Source of the DNA: JASFQI01 sp050115555
GTDB lineage: Bacteria; Desulfobacterota; DSM-4660; Desulfatiglandales; HGW-15
Reading direction: 5' to 3'
DNA length: 16,244 nucleotides
Assembly (NCBI GenBank): GCA_050115555.1
Contig: JASFQI010000080.1
Coordinates: forward strand, 1 to 16,244
In this document: positions 1 to 7,262 of the stretch, piece after piece
How the letters are laid out: every line of letters begins with the position of its first letter
How positions within the stretch are numbered: the stretch's first letter is position 1
Translations under genes and position numbers: made by a program
Notes under the pieces: model-generated
What the model was told of the DNA's origin: nothing
The model's input: the letters and a program-made list of their open reading frames with translations, nothing else
Databases searched by the model: none

Positions 1-2
1 TC

Positions 3-1496
3 CCCGAAAACCCTTCCCGCGGGACCAGGGAGGCCGAGTCAAGACACGCAGGGAAATGGGGTGCCATGATGGCCGTGGGGCTGAGCATCTTCATGGCCAC
101 CCTGGACGTCAACATTGTCAACGTGTCCCTGCCCACCCTGGTCAAGGAGCTGCATACCGATTTCGCGACCATCCAGTGGGTGATCCTGGGCTACGTGCTC
201 GTGGTGACCTCCATGACCCTGAGCATGGCCCGCCTGGGCGACACGCACGGAAAAAGACGCCTGTTTGCCTTGGGCCTGGGGCTGTTCACGCTGGGCTCCC
301 TCTTGTGCGGGCTTTCCCCACGCGTTTACTGGTTGGTGGGTTTTCGCATGGTCCAGGGCATGGGGGCGGCCGTCACCCAGGCCCTGGGCGCGGCCATCGT
401 CACCGAGGCCTTTCCCAGCAGCGAACGGGGACGCGCCATGGGGATGATCGGCAGCACCGTGTCGGTGGGTTTGGCCATGGGCCCGGCGCTCGGGGGCATT
501 CTCATCGGTGCGTTCGGATGGCGGAGCGTGTTCCTTGTCAACCTGCCCATCGGGGTCTTTGCCGTCTGGGCCACGTTGCGGTATGTTCCCCGAAGCGCCC
601 GAAAGGATACTGGGAAGCCGTTCGATTTTTCAGGTGCTGCACTCATGCTTCTCCTCATGGGGGCGTATGCCCTGGGCATGACGCTGGGGCAGCGGCACGG
701 GTTCGCTCAGACGAGCTCCATCGGGATCCTGGTGACGGCCGCGGTTTTCCTGGCCGGATTCCTCCTCGCGGAACACCGCACGGATGCGCCCATGGTCGAC
801 TTGAGCCTCTTCCGGAACACGCTTTTCAGCATCAACCTCGTAATGGGCTGGCTCGTATTTATTGTGGTGGCCGCGGTTTTCATCGTCCCCTTCTACCTGG
901 AGCTGGTCAAGGGATACCGCCCGCAGACCGTGGGTCTCCTCATGATGGTCGTCCCTGTGAGCATGGGGGTGGTCTCCCCCCTGGCCGGCACTGTGGCCGA
1001 TCGGGTCGGCGGGCGGGGAGTGTCCCTTTTCGGCCTGATCGTGTGCGTAGCCGGTTGCCTGAGCATCAGCAGCCTGAACCAGGACACGGACCTGGCGGGG
1101 ATCGTGCTCCGGCTCATCCCCATTGGTGTGGGCATGGGAACGTTTCAGTCCCCGAACAACAGTGCCATCATGGGTGCGGTTCCGCGACACCGCCTGGGCC
1201 TGGCCTCCGGGTTGATGACCCTCTCCCGGACCCTGGGCCACACCACCGGCATTCCCCTGGCAGGGACAGCCTTTACCGCATGGGTACTTGCCGTGGCCGC
1301 CCCGGGGGTCACGGACGTGGCCAAGTCGTCCCCGAGTGCTCTGGTTGTAGGCCTTTCGAACGTGTACCGTACGGGTGCCGTGGTGATCGGGGCGGCCATG
1401 ATTCTCGCCGTGGCTGCACTCTACCTGGATTCGCGCCGGAGGAGTGAAGCGTTGGCGCGGGCACGGTCATCGGGCTCAAAGGGGAATGAGGCCTGA
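3..1496 (+). CDS. MFS transporter, DHA2 (EmrB/QacA-like, 14-TM) family; 5' end probably outside the window
   Basis: This is a proton-driven drug/metabolite exporter of the inner membrane. The first visible ATG is at 66 (476 residues to the TGA), but the frame stays open with no stop and no GTG/TTG back to the left edge. The codons before that ATG read ...HAGKWGAM, the Lys-Trp segment that normally precedes TM1 in this family, so the gene probably begins left of the window. Family marks seen: LDVNIVNVSLP in TM1 (motif D1), motif A as ARLGDTHGKRR after TM2, and the antiporter motif C region VGLAMGPALGG followed by WRSVFLVNLPIGV, which is typical of 14-TM DHA2 proteins. Many hydrophobic segments follow. 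It ends 17 nt from the convergent EamA gene. No membrane-fusion or outer-membrane partner is visible here, so the substrate is unknown. Confidence 0.9.
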   Translation, partial: PENPSRGTREAESRHAGKWGAMMAVGLSIFMATLDVNIVNVSLPTLVKELHTDFATIQWVILGYVLVVTSMTLSMARLGDTHGKRRLFALGLGLFTLGSLLCGLSPRVYWLVGFRMVQGMGAAVTQALGAAIVTEAFPSSERGRAMGMIGSTVSVGLAMGPALGGILIGAFGWRSVFLVNLPIGVFAVWATLRYVPRSARKDTGKPFDFSGAALMLLLMGAYALGMTLGQRHGFAQTSSIGILVTAAVFLAGFLLAEHRTDAPMVDLSLFRNTLFSINLVMGWLVFIVVAAVFIVPFYLELVKGYRPQTVGLLMMVVPVSMGVVSPLAGTVADRVGGRGVSLFGLIVCVAGCLSISSLNQDTDLAGIVLRLIPIGVGMGTFQSPNNSAIMGAVPRHRLGLASGLMTLSRTLGHTTGIPLAGTAFTAWVLAVAAPGVTDVAKSSPSALVVGLSNVYRTGAVVIGAAMILAVAALYLDSRRRSEALARARSSGSKGNEA

Positions 1497-1501
1497 AGAC
1501 G

Positions 1502-1522
1502 CGCCGGCAAACCTTACCGGCG
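1502..1522. terminator. GC hairpin between convergent transporter genes
   Basis: A perfect 6-bp stem CGCCGG/CCGGCG with a 9-nt loop lies just after the MFS stop codon and overlaps the last codons of the convergent EamA gene. There is no T-run on either side, so it is not a textbook intrinsic terminator. The position between two 3' ends is the main support. Confidence 0.3.
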
Positions 1523-2407
1523 ATGAATCCGAAGCAGGGAGAAGCGGTTACGCAGAATGAGGAGGTTTCCGGCCAGGACCATGGGCACCCCGAGCATCGC
1601 ATGAACCGGCCAGGAGTAGCCCTCGAAAATCGTGGAGACGAGAAGGGCCATGACAGGGGTGATCAGGGTCACGTAGGCCGCTCGGTCCGCACCCACCCGT
1701 CCCAGAAGGGTCAGGTAGGCGCCGAAGGCCAGGATGGAGCCGAAAAGGGACAGGTAGAGAAGCGAGCCCACGTAAGCGACCGACACATGGAATCCAAAGG
1801 GCTTGTCCAGGAGCAGGGCGAGCCCGAGCAGAACGAGCGTCCCGTATGCCATGCTGAACGCATTGGTTTGAAGGACCGGCAGCCGGCGCCGCTGGTTGCG
1901 CGCAGAGAGGATATTGCCCACCGAGGCGATGGTCACCGAGAGCATTCCCAGAGCCAGGCCTCGCAACTCCCGATCGCTCCAGCGGAAGGCCTCGATCTCG
2001 GGCCAGAAGATGAGGCCGAGGCCCAAGAGCCCCAGGAGCCCGCCAGCCAGGACGGGACGCCGCACGGGCGAGCGCAGGATCAGGAACCCGTTGAGGCTGT
2101 TCAGAGACACGAGGAGGGAAAACAGGACCGCAACGAGCCCGCTGGTCAGGTATTGCTCGGCCAAGTAGACGAGCCAGTAGCTCACGGAAAAGAGGAAGAC
2201 CCCCTGGACCGCCATGTCGCGGTGCTCTCGCAGGCTGAAGCGCAGGCGGTGGCCTGCCGCACGGCAGTAAGACAACAGCAGGAAGGCGGCCGATCCGAAA
2301 CGGTAGCACACCGACACCATGGGATCCACCTCCCCGATCTGGTACGTGATGGCGAGCCACGTGGTGCTCCAGATCAGGACGGTGGTCAAGTAGAGCAGGA
2401 TATTCAC
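1514..2407 (-). CDS. EamA/DMT-superfamily transporter (RhaT/YedA-like), 10 TM
   Basis: This 297-residue inner-membrane protein has the usual length for two tandem EamA domains of five helices each. Helix 1 carries the family signature IWSTTWLAI near residues 12-20, followed by P29 and the arginine-containing segment VCYRFGSAAF. The second half repeats the fold (from about residue 145 onward) with a GLALLLD...LYLSLFGSILAFGAYLTLL segment typical of the second repeat. The start is GTG at 2407, preceded by a GGAAGGGA ribosome site about 5 nt away. It is transcribed divergently from the LOG-family gene and convergently with the MFS exporter. Members move small metabolites or amino acids, usually outward; nothing here fixes the substrate. 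Confidence 0.85.
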   Translation of the reverse strand: MNILLYLTTVLIWSTTWLAITYQIGEVDPMVSVCYRFGSAAFLLLSYCRAAGHRLRFSLREHRDMAVQGVFLFSVSYWLVYLAEQYLTSGLVAVLFSLLVSLNSLNGFLILRSPVRRPVLAGGLLGLLGLGLIFWPEIEAFRWSDRELRGLALGMLSVTIASVGNILSARNQRRRLPVLQTNAFSMAYGTLVLLGLALLLDKPFGFHVSVAYVGSLLYLSLFGSILAFGAYLTLLGRVGADRAAYVTLITPVMALLVSTIFEGYSWPVHAMLGVPMVLAGNLLILRNRFSLLRIHRR

Positions 2408-2484
2408 GGATTCCCTTCCGGTCTTGGGCGCAGTGCGCCGGGGTTCGGGAAGAAGGCATCCTACCCCATGGGGCCCTGTTGGGG

Positions 2485-2504
2485 CGAGAATTTTTACAAG
2501 GTGT
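2485..2504 (+). repeat. Dispersed 20-bp motif, copy A
   Basis: The motif CGAGAATTTTTACAAGGTGT lies 43 nt upstream of the LOG gene ATG. It matches 7243-7262 at 17 of 20 positions, all three differences being A/G transitions. It is AT-rich within GC-rich surroundings. Read on the minus strand both copies encode TPCKNSR, with the base differences falling in third codon positions. Confidence 0.45.
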
Positions 2505-2547
2505 TTCCGATTGCGGGCATCTTATTCGACGAGGAGGACACGATCCC

Positions 2548-3618
2548 ATGACCGCGACGAGGGAAGAGAACGGGGGCTCCGAGGACACCCTGTTGAGCTT
2601 TGAAAGGACCGGCAGCGCGATGGACCGGGCCATGGATGCGCTCATCGAGCAGGCGGGCGGCGTACAGCACCCCGAGATCGTGCGAGAGATGATCGTGGCG
2701 GCGCTCAAGGCCGGACAGGAGGGGGAAAGTCGTGCCGATCTCAAGCTCATGAATGTGTCGCTCAAAGAGATGCGGTACACTTCCAAGGTCTTCGCGCCCT
2801 ATCGAGCGATTCGCAAGGTCACCGTGTTCGGTTCGGCTCGCACCCGCCCGGAGGAGCCGATCTACACCCTGGCGCGCCGTTTCGGGAGCCTCGTGGCGGA
2901 GAGCGGCGCTATGGTGATCACAGGGGCCGGGCCGGGAATCATGCAGGCCGTGAACGAAGGCGCAGGCCCGGAGCACTCCTTTGGTGTGAATATCCGGCTC
3001 CCGTTCGAGCAGAAACCCAACCCGGTGCTCGATGGCCTACCCAGGAACATCAACTACAAATACTTCTTCAACCGGAAGGTCGCCTTTGTCAAGGAGTCGG
3101 ATGCCGTGGCCCTGTTTCCCGGCGGGTTCGGTACCCTGGACGAGGCCATGGAGATTCTGACCCTGGTCCAGACAGGAAAGCGGAATCCCCTGCCCATTCT
3201 CCTGCTGGATGTCCCGGAAGGCAGGTACTGGATGCAGTGGGAGGCCTTCATTCGCGAAGAACTCCTGGCGCGTAAGGCTGTCAGCCCGCCGGATCTCTTC
3301 CTGTTTCGGCGTGCGGCGTCTGCCGAGGAGGCGATGGCCTTCATTCAGACATTTTACCGTCGATATCACAGCCTGCGGTATGTCCGCGGTCGCCTGGTCA
3401 TGCGGTTGAACGCTCCGCTCGATCCTGCCCGAGTTCAGGCGCTCCGGCAGGAGTTCAGGGACATCCTGGCCCCCGGTGGGGAGATGACCCTCAGCGGCCC
3501 GCTCCCCGAGGAGCAGGACGAGCCCGAGACCCTGTCCCTCCCCCGCCTCGTGGTGGATTTCAACCGCAAGGACTTCAGCCGGCTGGTCCAGTTCATCCAC
3601 CGGATGAACGAGGAATAA
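2548..3618 (+). CDS. LOG-family protein (Rossmann-like nucleotide-monophosphate phosphoribohydrolase type)
   Basis: This 356-residue protein has the LOG (lysine-decarboxylase-like) core: VTVFGSAR at residues 91-98, GAGPGIMQAVNEGA at 126-139 and the hallmark PGGFGTLDE at 191-199, which binds the nucleotide phosphate and supplies the catalytic Glu. FNRKVAF at 174-180 contributes the conserved Arg-Lys. Characterised relatives hydrolyse nucleoside 5'-monophosphates to ribose phosphate and free base (cytokinin activation in plants, PpnN in E. coli). It carries about 85 residues before the core and about 95 after it, so it is longer than minimal LOG proteins of about 180-200 residues and is laid out differently from PpnN. 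I chose ATG 2548 because CGAGGAGGA lies about 10 nt upstream; an in-frame TTG at 2479 lacks such a site. Expected to be cytoplasmic. Exact substrate unknown. Confidence 0.85.
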   Translation: MTATREENGGSEDTLLSFERTGSAMDRAMDALIEQAGGVQHPEIVREMIVAALKAGQEGESRADLKLMNVSLKEMRYTSKVFAPYRAIRKVTVFGSARTRPEEPIYTLARRFGSLVAESGAMVITGAGPGIMQAVNEGAGPEHSFGVNIRLPFEQKPNPVLDGLPRNINYKYFFNRKVAFVKESDAVALFPGGFGTLDEAMEILTLVQTGKRNPLPILLLDVPEGRYWMQWEAFIREELLARKAVSPPDLFLFRRAASAEEAMAFIQTFYRRYHSLRYVRGRLVMRLNAPLDPARVQALRQEFRDILAPGGEMTLSGPLPEEQDEPETLSLPRLVVDFNRKDFSRLVQFIHRMNEE

Positions 3619-3642
3619 CCTGTTCCGCCGAAGGCCCTTGCC

Positions 3643-3661
3643 GGACCGCACGCTACGGTCC
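3643..3661. terminator. GC hairpin downstream of the LOG gene
   Basis: A perfect 6-bp stem GGACCG/CGGTCC with a 7-nt loop starts 25 nt after the LOG stop codon. No T-tract follows. It is a possible terminator or mRNA 3' stabilising structure. Confidence 0.3.
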
Positions 3662-3676
3662 AAAACGACTTGGCGC

Positions 3677-3705
3677 TTGTCAGGAAGCATGCGAAACTTT
3701 ATAAA
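3677..3705 (+). promoter_or_regulatory. Predicted sigma-70 promoter of the acyl-CoA operon
   Basis: TTGTCA (3677-3682) and TATAAA (3700-3705) are separated by exactly 17 nt, each matching the -35/-10 consensus at five of six positions. It lies in an AT-rich pocket between the LOG gene and the enoyl-CoA hydratase gene, and would give a leader of about 75 nt. No other promoter this good was seen in the window. Confidence 0.6.
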
Positions 3706-3728
3706 ATAGAACGATTTCCTTCTATTTT
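3703..3728. promoter_or_regulatory. Perfect 9-bp inverted repeat, candidate repressor operator
   Basis: AAAATAGAA (3703-3711) and TTCTATTTT (3720-3728) are exact reverse complements with an 8-nt spacer. The left arm overlaps the predicted -10 box and the repeat covers the expected transcription start, the usual place for a repressor operator. Size and spacing fit a dimeric regulator such as TetR- or FadR-type proteins that often control acyl-CoA genes. No regulator gene is in the window, so the binding protein is unknown. Confidence 0.45.
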
Positions 3729-3787
3729 CTTGGCGTCTTCGCGTCTTAGGAGGAAAACAACGGCTTAGGGGACAAGGAGGCTATTGA

Positions 3788-4558
3788 ATGACGGAATCGA
3801 CTGTGGGGTACCGACGAGAAGGGCATACGGGGATCATCAAGTTCAATCGACCGGAGCGGTTGAATGCAATCAACACCGCGTTTCTGCGCGACTTCATGAG
3901 CTGTCTGGACCAAGCCCGCCAGGACGCTGAGGCGGTGGCCGTTGTTCTCACGGGCGCAGGCCGGGCTTTCTGTGCCGGCGAGGACCTGAAGGAGACGAGT
4001 GAAGGCAAGTCCCTGGAGACGTGGATGGAGGAAACGGAGCGGCTGCAGGAGGTGGAACGCATGATCCTCCAGCTCGGCAAGCCCCTGATCGCGGCCGTGG
4101 CGGGGTATGCGCTGGGGGGCGGGTGCGAGTTCGCCATGGCCTGCGACATCCGGATCGCCGCAGAGGACGCTGTGTTTGGATTTCCGGAGACCGGGATCGG
4201 GCTCACGGTGACCACGGCCGGGACCAAGCTCCTGACCCATCTCGTGGGCCTGGGCAGGGCCAAGGAGCTCGTGTTCACCGGGGAGTTCATTGACGCGAAG
4301 ACGGCCGAGCGGATCGGGCTCGCAAACCGCGTGGTCCCGGCGGAGCGACTCATGGACGAGGTCCTGGCCATGGCAGGGAAGATTGCGCAGCGTTCCCCTC
4401 TCGCATTGAAGCTCTCCCGGATCGCGATAGATCAGGGGATCGGGGCCACACTGGAGCAGGCCCTGGAGCTGGAGGCGAGTCACCTCCTGATCTGCGTGCA
4501 GTCCCAGAACCAGCAGACGTACGTCAAAAAGAAGCTGGACGAGATGAAGGGAACGTAG
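3788..4558 (+). CDS. Enoyl-CoA hydratase/isomerase (crotonase family)
   Basis: This 256-residue protein adds water across 2-enoyl-CoA or acts on a related CoA thioester in the cytoplasm. Crotonase features are intact: NRPERLNAI at residues 20-28, the oxyanion-hole stretches AFCAGEDLKE (60-69) and ALGGGCEFAMACD (108-120), and both glutamates used by hydratases, E114 in GGGCE and E134 in FGFPETGIGL. Length is normal. The C-terminus (about residues 230-256) is less typical: the common FSTEDQ-type segment is replaced by a Gln-rich stretch ending in KKKLDEMKG. A strong site, AAGGAGG, sits about 9 nt before ATG 3788. It is followed after 102 nt by a PaaK-like ligase, suggesting one operon for activation and processing of an organic acid. 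Keeping both Glu residues favours true hydratase activity; substrate unknown. Confidence 0.9.
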   Translation: MTESTVGYRREGHTGIIKFNRPERLNAINTAFLRDFMSCLDQARQDAEAVAVVLTGAGRAFCAGEDLKETSEGKSLETWMEETERLQEVERMILQLGKPLIAAVAGYALGGGCEFAMACDIRIAAEDAVFGFPETGIGLTVTTAGTKLLTHLVGLGRAKELVFTGEFIDAKTAERIGLANRVVPAERLMDEVLAMAGKIAQRSPLALKLSRIAIDQGIGATLEQALELEASHLLICVQSQNQQTYVKKKLDEMKGT

Positions 4559-4660
4559 CCTCGCCAGGGGTTGCGCTTTGAGCGGTCCACGGGCTGCACT
4601 GTTTTTAAGCGGGCTGTCGGGGCAGGGCACAACGTGAGCGCTGTGCGCAAAGGAGAGAGT

Positions 4661-6019
4661 ATGGCGGAAGGATCCTTTTTCAATGAGGCCATGGAGACCC
4701 TCACGCCCGGGGATCAGCAGAGACTGGAAAGAGAAAAGCTGGAGCAACAGCTGGCATATGTCTTCTCAAAAAGCCGCATGTACCGGGAGAAACTCGCACG
4801 GGCAGGTATCCCGGGGGACGCGCACTGGGACGAGGACCGTATCTGCGACCTGCCGTTTACGACCAAGACCGAGTTGAGGGAATCCCAGGAACGGGAGCCC
4901 CCGTTCGGGGACTTTCTGGCCGCCCCGCCTCACGCCGTGCAGCGGGTGCATCGGACCAGTGGCACCACCGGCCGTTTCGTATACACCGCCCTGACCCGAA
5001 GGGACCTGGATGTCACCCACGACTGCGGCGCCCGATCGTTCTGGGCGGCCGGGCTTCGGCCTCACCACCGGGTGATCCACTGCCTCAACTATTGCCTCTG
5101 GATGGGCGGCTACACGGACCACGCCAACCTGGAGACCACCGGGGCCACGGTGTTCCCGTTCGGCGTGGGGCGTTCGAGACAACTCGTGCGTGTGGTCCGG
5201 GAGGCCGGCATCGATGCGATCTCGTCCACGCCCTCTTACCCTGCGGTGCTGGAGGCGGTGGTTCGCGAAGAACTGGGGATCGAGCCGTTGGACCTGGGCC
5301 TCCGGCTGGGCCTTTTCGGCGGGGAACCCGGTTTGGACGATCCGGCGTTTCGTCGGCACCTCCAGGAAACCTGGAGCATGGAGGCGCGAAACGCCAACTA
5401 TGGCGTGTCGGACGTGTTGTGCAACTTCGCGGCCCAGTGCGAAGAGACAACGGACCTTCACTTCCTGGGCCAGGGAGCGCTCCTGGTCCATCTGATCGAC
5501 CCGGAGACCGAGGCGAATCTCCCCTTGGCTGAAGGCTCGATCGGGGAGATGGTGTTGACCCATCTGGACAAGGAGGCACAGCCCCTCGTCCGGTATCGCA
5601 CCTCGGACGTGATCGAGATCACCGGCACCGGACCGTGCGGGTGCGGACGCACTGGCTTCCGGTTCCAGGTGCGGGGCCGTTCGGATCACATGCTCCACGT
5701 CAAGGGCATCAATGTGTTCCCTGCAGGGATTGGCCGGGTGCTGCACGCCCTGGTGCCGGATGTGACCGGTGAGTTTCAGATCGTAGTGACCCACCCGTCC
5801 CCATACACCCACCTCGACGTGACCGTGGAGCACGGACGCGATCTCTCCCCGGAGGAGCAATCCGGGCTCGCCCGGCGAATCGAGGAACGGGTCAAGGAGG
5901 AGCTCGGCATCCGGGTGAAGGTGACCCTGAGGCCGCCGGGCTCGATTCGAGGGGCGGACACGGACAAGGTCGTGCCGGTCCTGAAGCAGTACGACATCGA
6001 AATCGATGGACAGGGGTGA
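4661..6019 (+). CDS. PaaK-family acyl-/aryl-CoA ligase (AMP-forming)
   Basis: This 452-residue cytoplasmic enzyme is expected to activate a carboxylic acid with ATP and CoA through an acyl-adenylate. It shows the adenylate-forming P-loop TSGTTG (residues 99-104), GLFGGEP (217-223), YGVSD (247-251, where PaaK proteins usually have YG..E), RYRTSD (311-316), a PaaK-type Cys cluster CGCGR (326-330), then VRGRSDHMLHVKGINVFP (337-354) leading into the C-terminal domain. K436 in TDKVVPV is in the region of the usual catalytic lysine. Length matches the roughly 430-450 of phenylacetate-CoA ligases. I chose ATG 4661 because AAAGGAG lies 8 nt upstream; a TTG at 4571 has no site. The second residue of the SGTTG context (RFVYT instead of KPT) and the Asp at 251 set it apart from classical phenylacetate ligases, so the substrate is open. 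Confidence 0.85.
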   Translation: MAEGSFFNEAMETLTPGDQQRLEREKLEQQLAYVFSKSRMYREKLARAGIPGDAHWDEDRICDLPFTTKTELRESQEREPPFGDFLAAPPHAVQRVHRTSGTTGRFVYTALTRRDLDVTHDCGARSFWAAGLRPHHRVIHCLNYCLWMGGYTDHANLETTGATVFPFGVGRSRQLVRVVREAGIDAISSTPSYPAVLEAVVREELGIEPLDLGLRLGLFGGEPGLDDPAFRRHLQETWSMEARNANYGVSDVLCNFAAQCEETTDLHFLGQGALLVHLIDPETEANLPLAEGSIGEMVLTHLDKEAQPLVRYRTSDVIEITGTGPCGCGRTGFRFQVRGRSDHMLHVKGINVFPAGIGRVLHALVPDVTGEFQIVVTHPSPYTHLDVTVEHGRDLSPEEQSGLARRIEERVKEELGIRVKVTLRPPGSIRGADTDKVVPVLKQYDIEIDGQG

Positions 6020-6098
6020 GCTGTGAAACCGGAAGACTCGAAGGACCCGGGTCCCCAAGAATGTCCGCTTCGGGCGATGAGCCGCCGGGAGGGCCGGT

Positions 6099-6347
6099 AT
6101 GAATGACTACGTACGCATCGCGACGCTGGATAACGAGATCGAGGCCCTGCTGCTCGAATCCATCCTCAAGGAGCAGGGCATTCCCCACCGAATGCAGTCC
6201 TTTCACGACACGGCCTACGACGGGCTGTTCCAGACCCAGAAAGGCTGGGGTATGGTGACTGCTCCAGAGGCCTGGAAAGCGACGGTTCTGGAAATCCTGG
6301 AAGACCTTCGTGTGGCACGGGAGGCCGGGCCTGAAGACGCGGCCTGA
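6099..6347 (+). CDS. Small DUF2007-like protein
   Basis: This 82-residue soluble protein resembles DUF2007 (putative signal-transducing protein) in overall pattern: an early beta strand YVRIATLDN, a helix IEALLLESILKEQGIP, then a second strand/helix unit ending VLEILEDL. The n.iEA.ll.s.L...GIp pattern at residues 11-29 is the main basis. GGGAGG lies about 8 nt before the ATG. It sits 79 nt after the CoA ligase in the same direction and is probably the last gene of that transcript. It meets the convergent receiver-like gene with only 6 nt between stop codons. No catalytic residues are evident and no function is established for the family. Confidence 0.7.
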   Translation: MNDYVRIATLDNEIEALLLESILKEQGIPHRMQSFHDTAYDGLFQTQKGWGMVTAPEAWKATVLEILEDLRVAREAGPEDAA

Positions 6348-6353
6348 TTCCGG

Positions 6354-6998
6354 TCAAACGGAGGACATGCGCCGTGGGATGAATCCCTTGGAGAGGAGCT
6401 CGGTCTCGTGAATGAGCCGGGCCATTCTTTCGGCCAGGACATCCAGCTGTGACGCGGCATCCCTGGAGAGGGGCCCGAAATCGCCGTTCCTCACCCGCTC
6501 CATGTCGTCTCGAATCTGCAGGAGCTCGTAACCGATGTGCCTGGAGAGAATCACCGAGAGCGTCGCGATCTGTTGCTTGAACTTGCGAATCAGGTCGCGG
6601 GCGTGAATGTCCCGCTGCTCGAGCTCGGCCCGTTCCAGACAGTCCAGGACACACGGCCACAGCTCCGGTCTCCCCGAGGGCGAGAGTACGTAGTCCCACC
6701 CTGCAAAAGACACCGTGTCGTGATCAAATCGAGCGTGCTCGTTGCTCCCGATCAGGACGATGACGGTGTCGGGGTTTCCCGCCTTGGCATTTTTGATCAC
6801 CATGTCCCGCTGATCGGGCTCCATGATTCGGGAGACGATGACCACATCGAATCGACGGAGTCTCAGAAGTTCCAGGAGCTCTTCGTGCCCCTGACCGGAG
6901 GCCCGGGTCACGCGAAAGCCCACCCCCTCGAAGTGGGAGGAGATGACCTCCAGGACGGGATGGGCCTCATAAGCCATCAGTATGGATACATCTCCCAT
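6354..6998 (-). CDS. Degenerate response-regulator receiver protein with C-terminal helical region
   Basis: This 214-residue protein begins SILMAYEAHPVLEVI, has RFDVVIVSRIMEP at about 49-61, TVIVLIGSN at 78-86 and WDYVLSPSG at 101-109, the beta/alpha order of a CheY-like receiver. The key residues are replaced: Tyr-Glu stands where the acidic pair is expected, S56 where the phospho-accepting Asp should be, and S106 where the conserved Lys should be. It is therefore probably not phosphorylated in the normal way. Residues about 120-214 are helical and charged, with no recognisable DNA-binding or enzymatic motif. The start chosen is ATG 6998, with TTGGAG 6 nt upstream; the frame is open further upstream but without coding character. 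It might act as a phosphorylation-independent protein-interaction module. Its partner is unknown. Confidence 0.65.
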   Translation of the reverse strand: MGDVSILMAYEAHPVLEVISSHFEGVGFRVTRASGQGHEELLELLRLRRFDVVIVSRIMEPDQRDMVIKNAKAGNPDTVIVLIGSNEHARFDHDTVSFAGWDYVLSPSGRPELWPCVLDCLERAELEQRDIHARDLIRKFKQQIATLSVILSRHIGYELLQIRDDMERVRNGDFGPLSRDAASQLDVLAERMARLIHETELLSKGFIPRRMSSV

Positions 6999-7070
6999 GC
7001 TGTGCTCCAAACCGGGGGGAGTTGCCGGTTCCTCTGTGCCTCGCAGCCCACCCGTTCCGAGTCTGGCTCT

Positions 7071-7154
7071 CTTATGGAAGGCCGAACCGCAACGCACGTC
7101 CATCACGTGGGCCCTGCACATCAAGGCGCAATGAACATGCCAACCTTCCATAAG
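7071..7154. repeat. 11-bp perfect inverted repeat around 62 nt
   Basis: CTTATGGAAGG (7071-7081) and CCTTCCATAAG (7144-7154) are exact reverse complements. The 62 nt between them contain smaller dyads around CACGTG. No target-site duplication is seen at the ends, so a miniature transposon is not supported. It could form a long stem in the leader of the downstream minus-strand gene, or hold two half-sites of a regulator. Confidence 0.4.
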
Positions 7155-7242
7155 GAATCCAGAAGAGGATAACCCTCCGATTGTACGGGAAATGCTTCGG
7201 TTTCGATTTGTGTGTGGAGAGACGGGGGAGGCTCGTTTTTGT

Positions 7243-7262
7243 CGGGAATTTTTGCAGGGTGT
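7243..7262 (+). repeat. Dispersed 20-bp motif, copy B
   Basis: CGGGAATTTTTGCAGGGTGT matches the copy at 2485-2504 at 17 of 20 positions, with transitions only. No gene starts downstream of it on the plus strand, so it is not simply a plus-strand promoter element. On the minus strand it reads TPCKNSR in the frame that leads into the receiver-like gene. Confidence 0.45.

Noticed and set aside
56..1447. A long Gly/Pro/Arg/His-rich frame overlapping the MFS gene
   Set aside because: It is a shifted frame of a clear membrane protein with typical GC-rich shadow composition.
1523..2551. A 342-codon plus-strand frame opposite the EamA gene
   Set aside because: Gln/Glu/Arg/Gly-rich composition typical of the antisense of a hydrophobic protein; the minus strand has clear family signatures.
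6023..6106. A 27-codon GTG-started frame overlapping the start of the DUF2007-like gene
   Set aside because: Weak ribosome site, no recognisable content and too short to support; overlap alone is not enough.
6697..6708. CACCCTGCAAAA inside the receiver-like gene, matching part of the dispersed 20-bp motif
   Set aside because: Only 12 nt agree and it lies in coding sequence; most likely chance.
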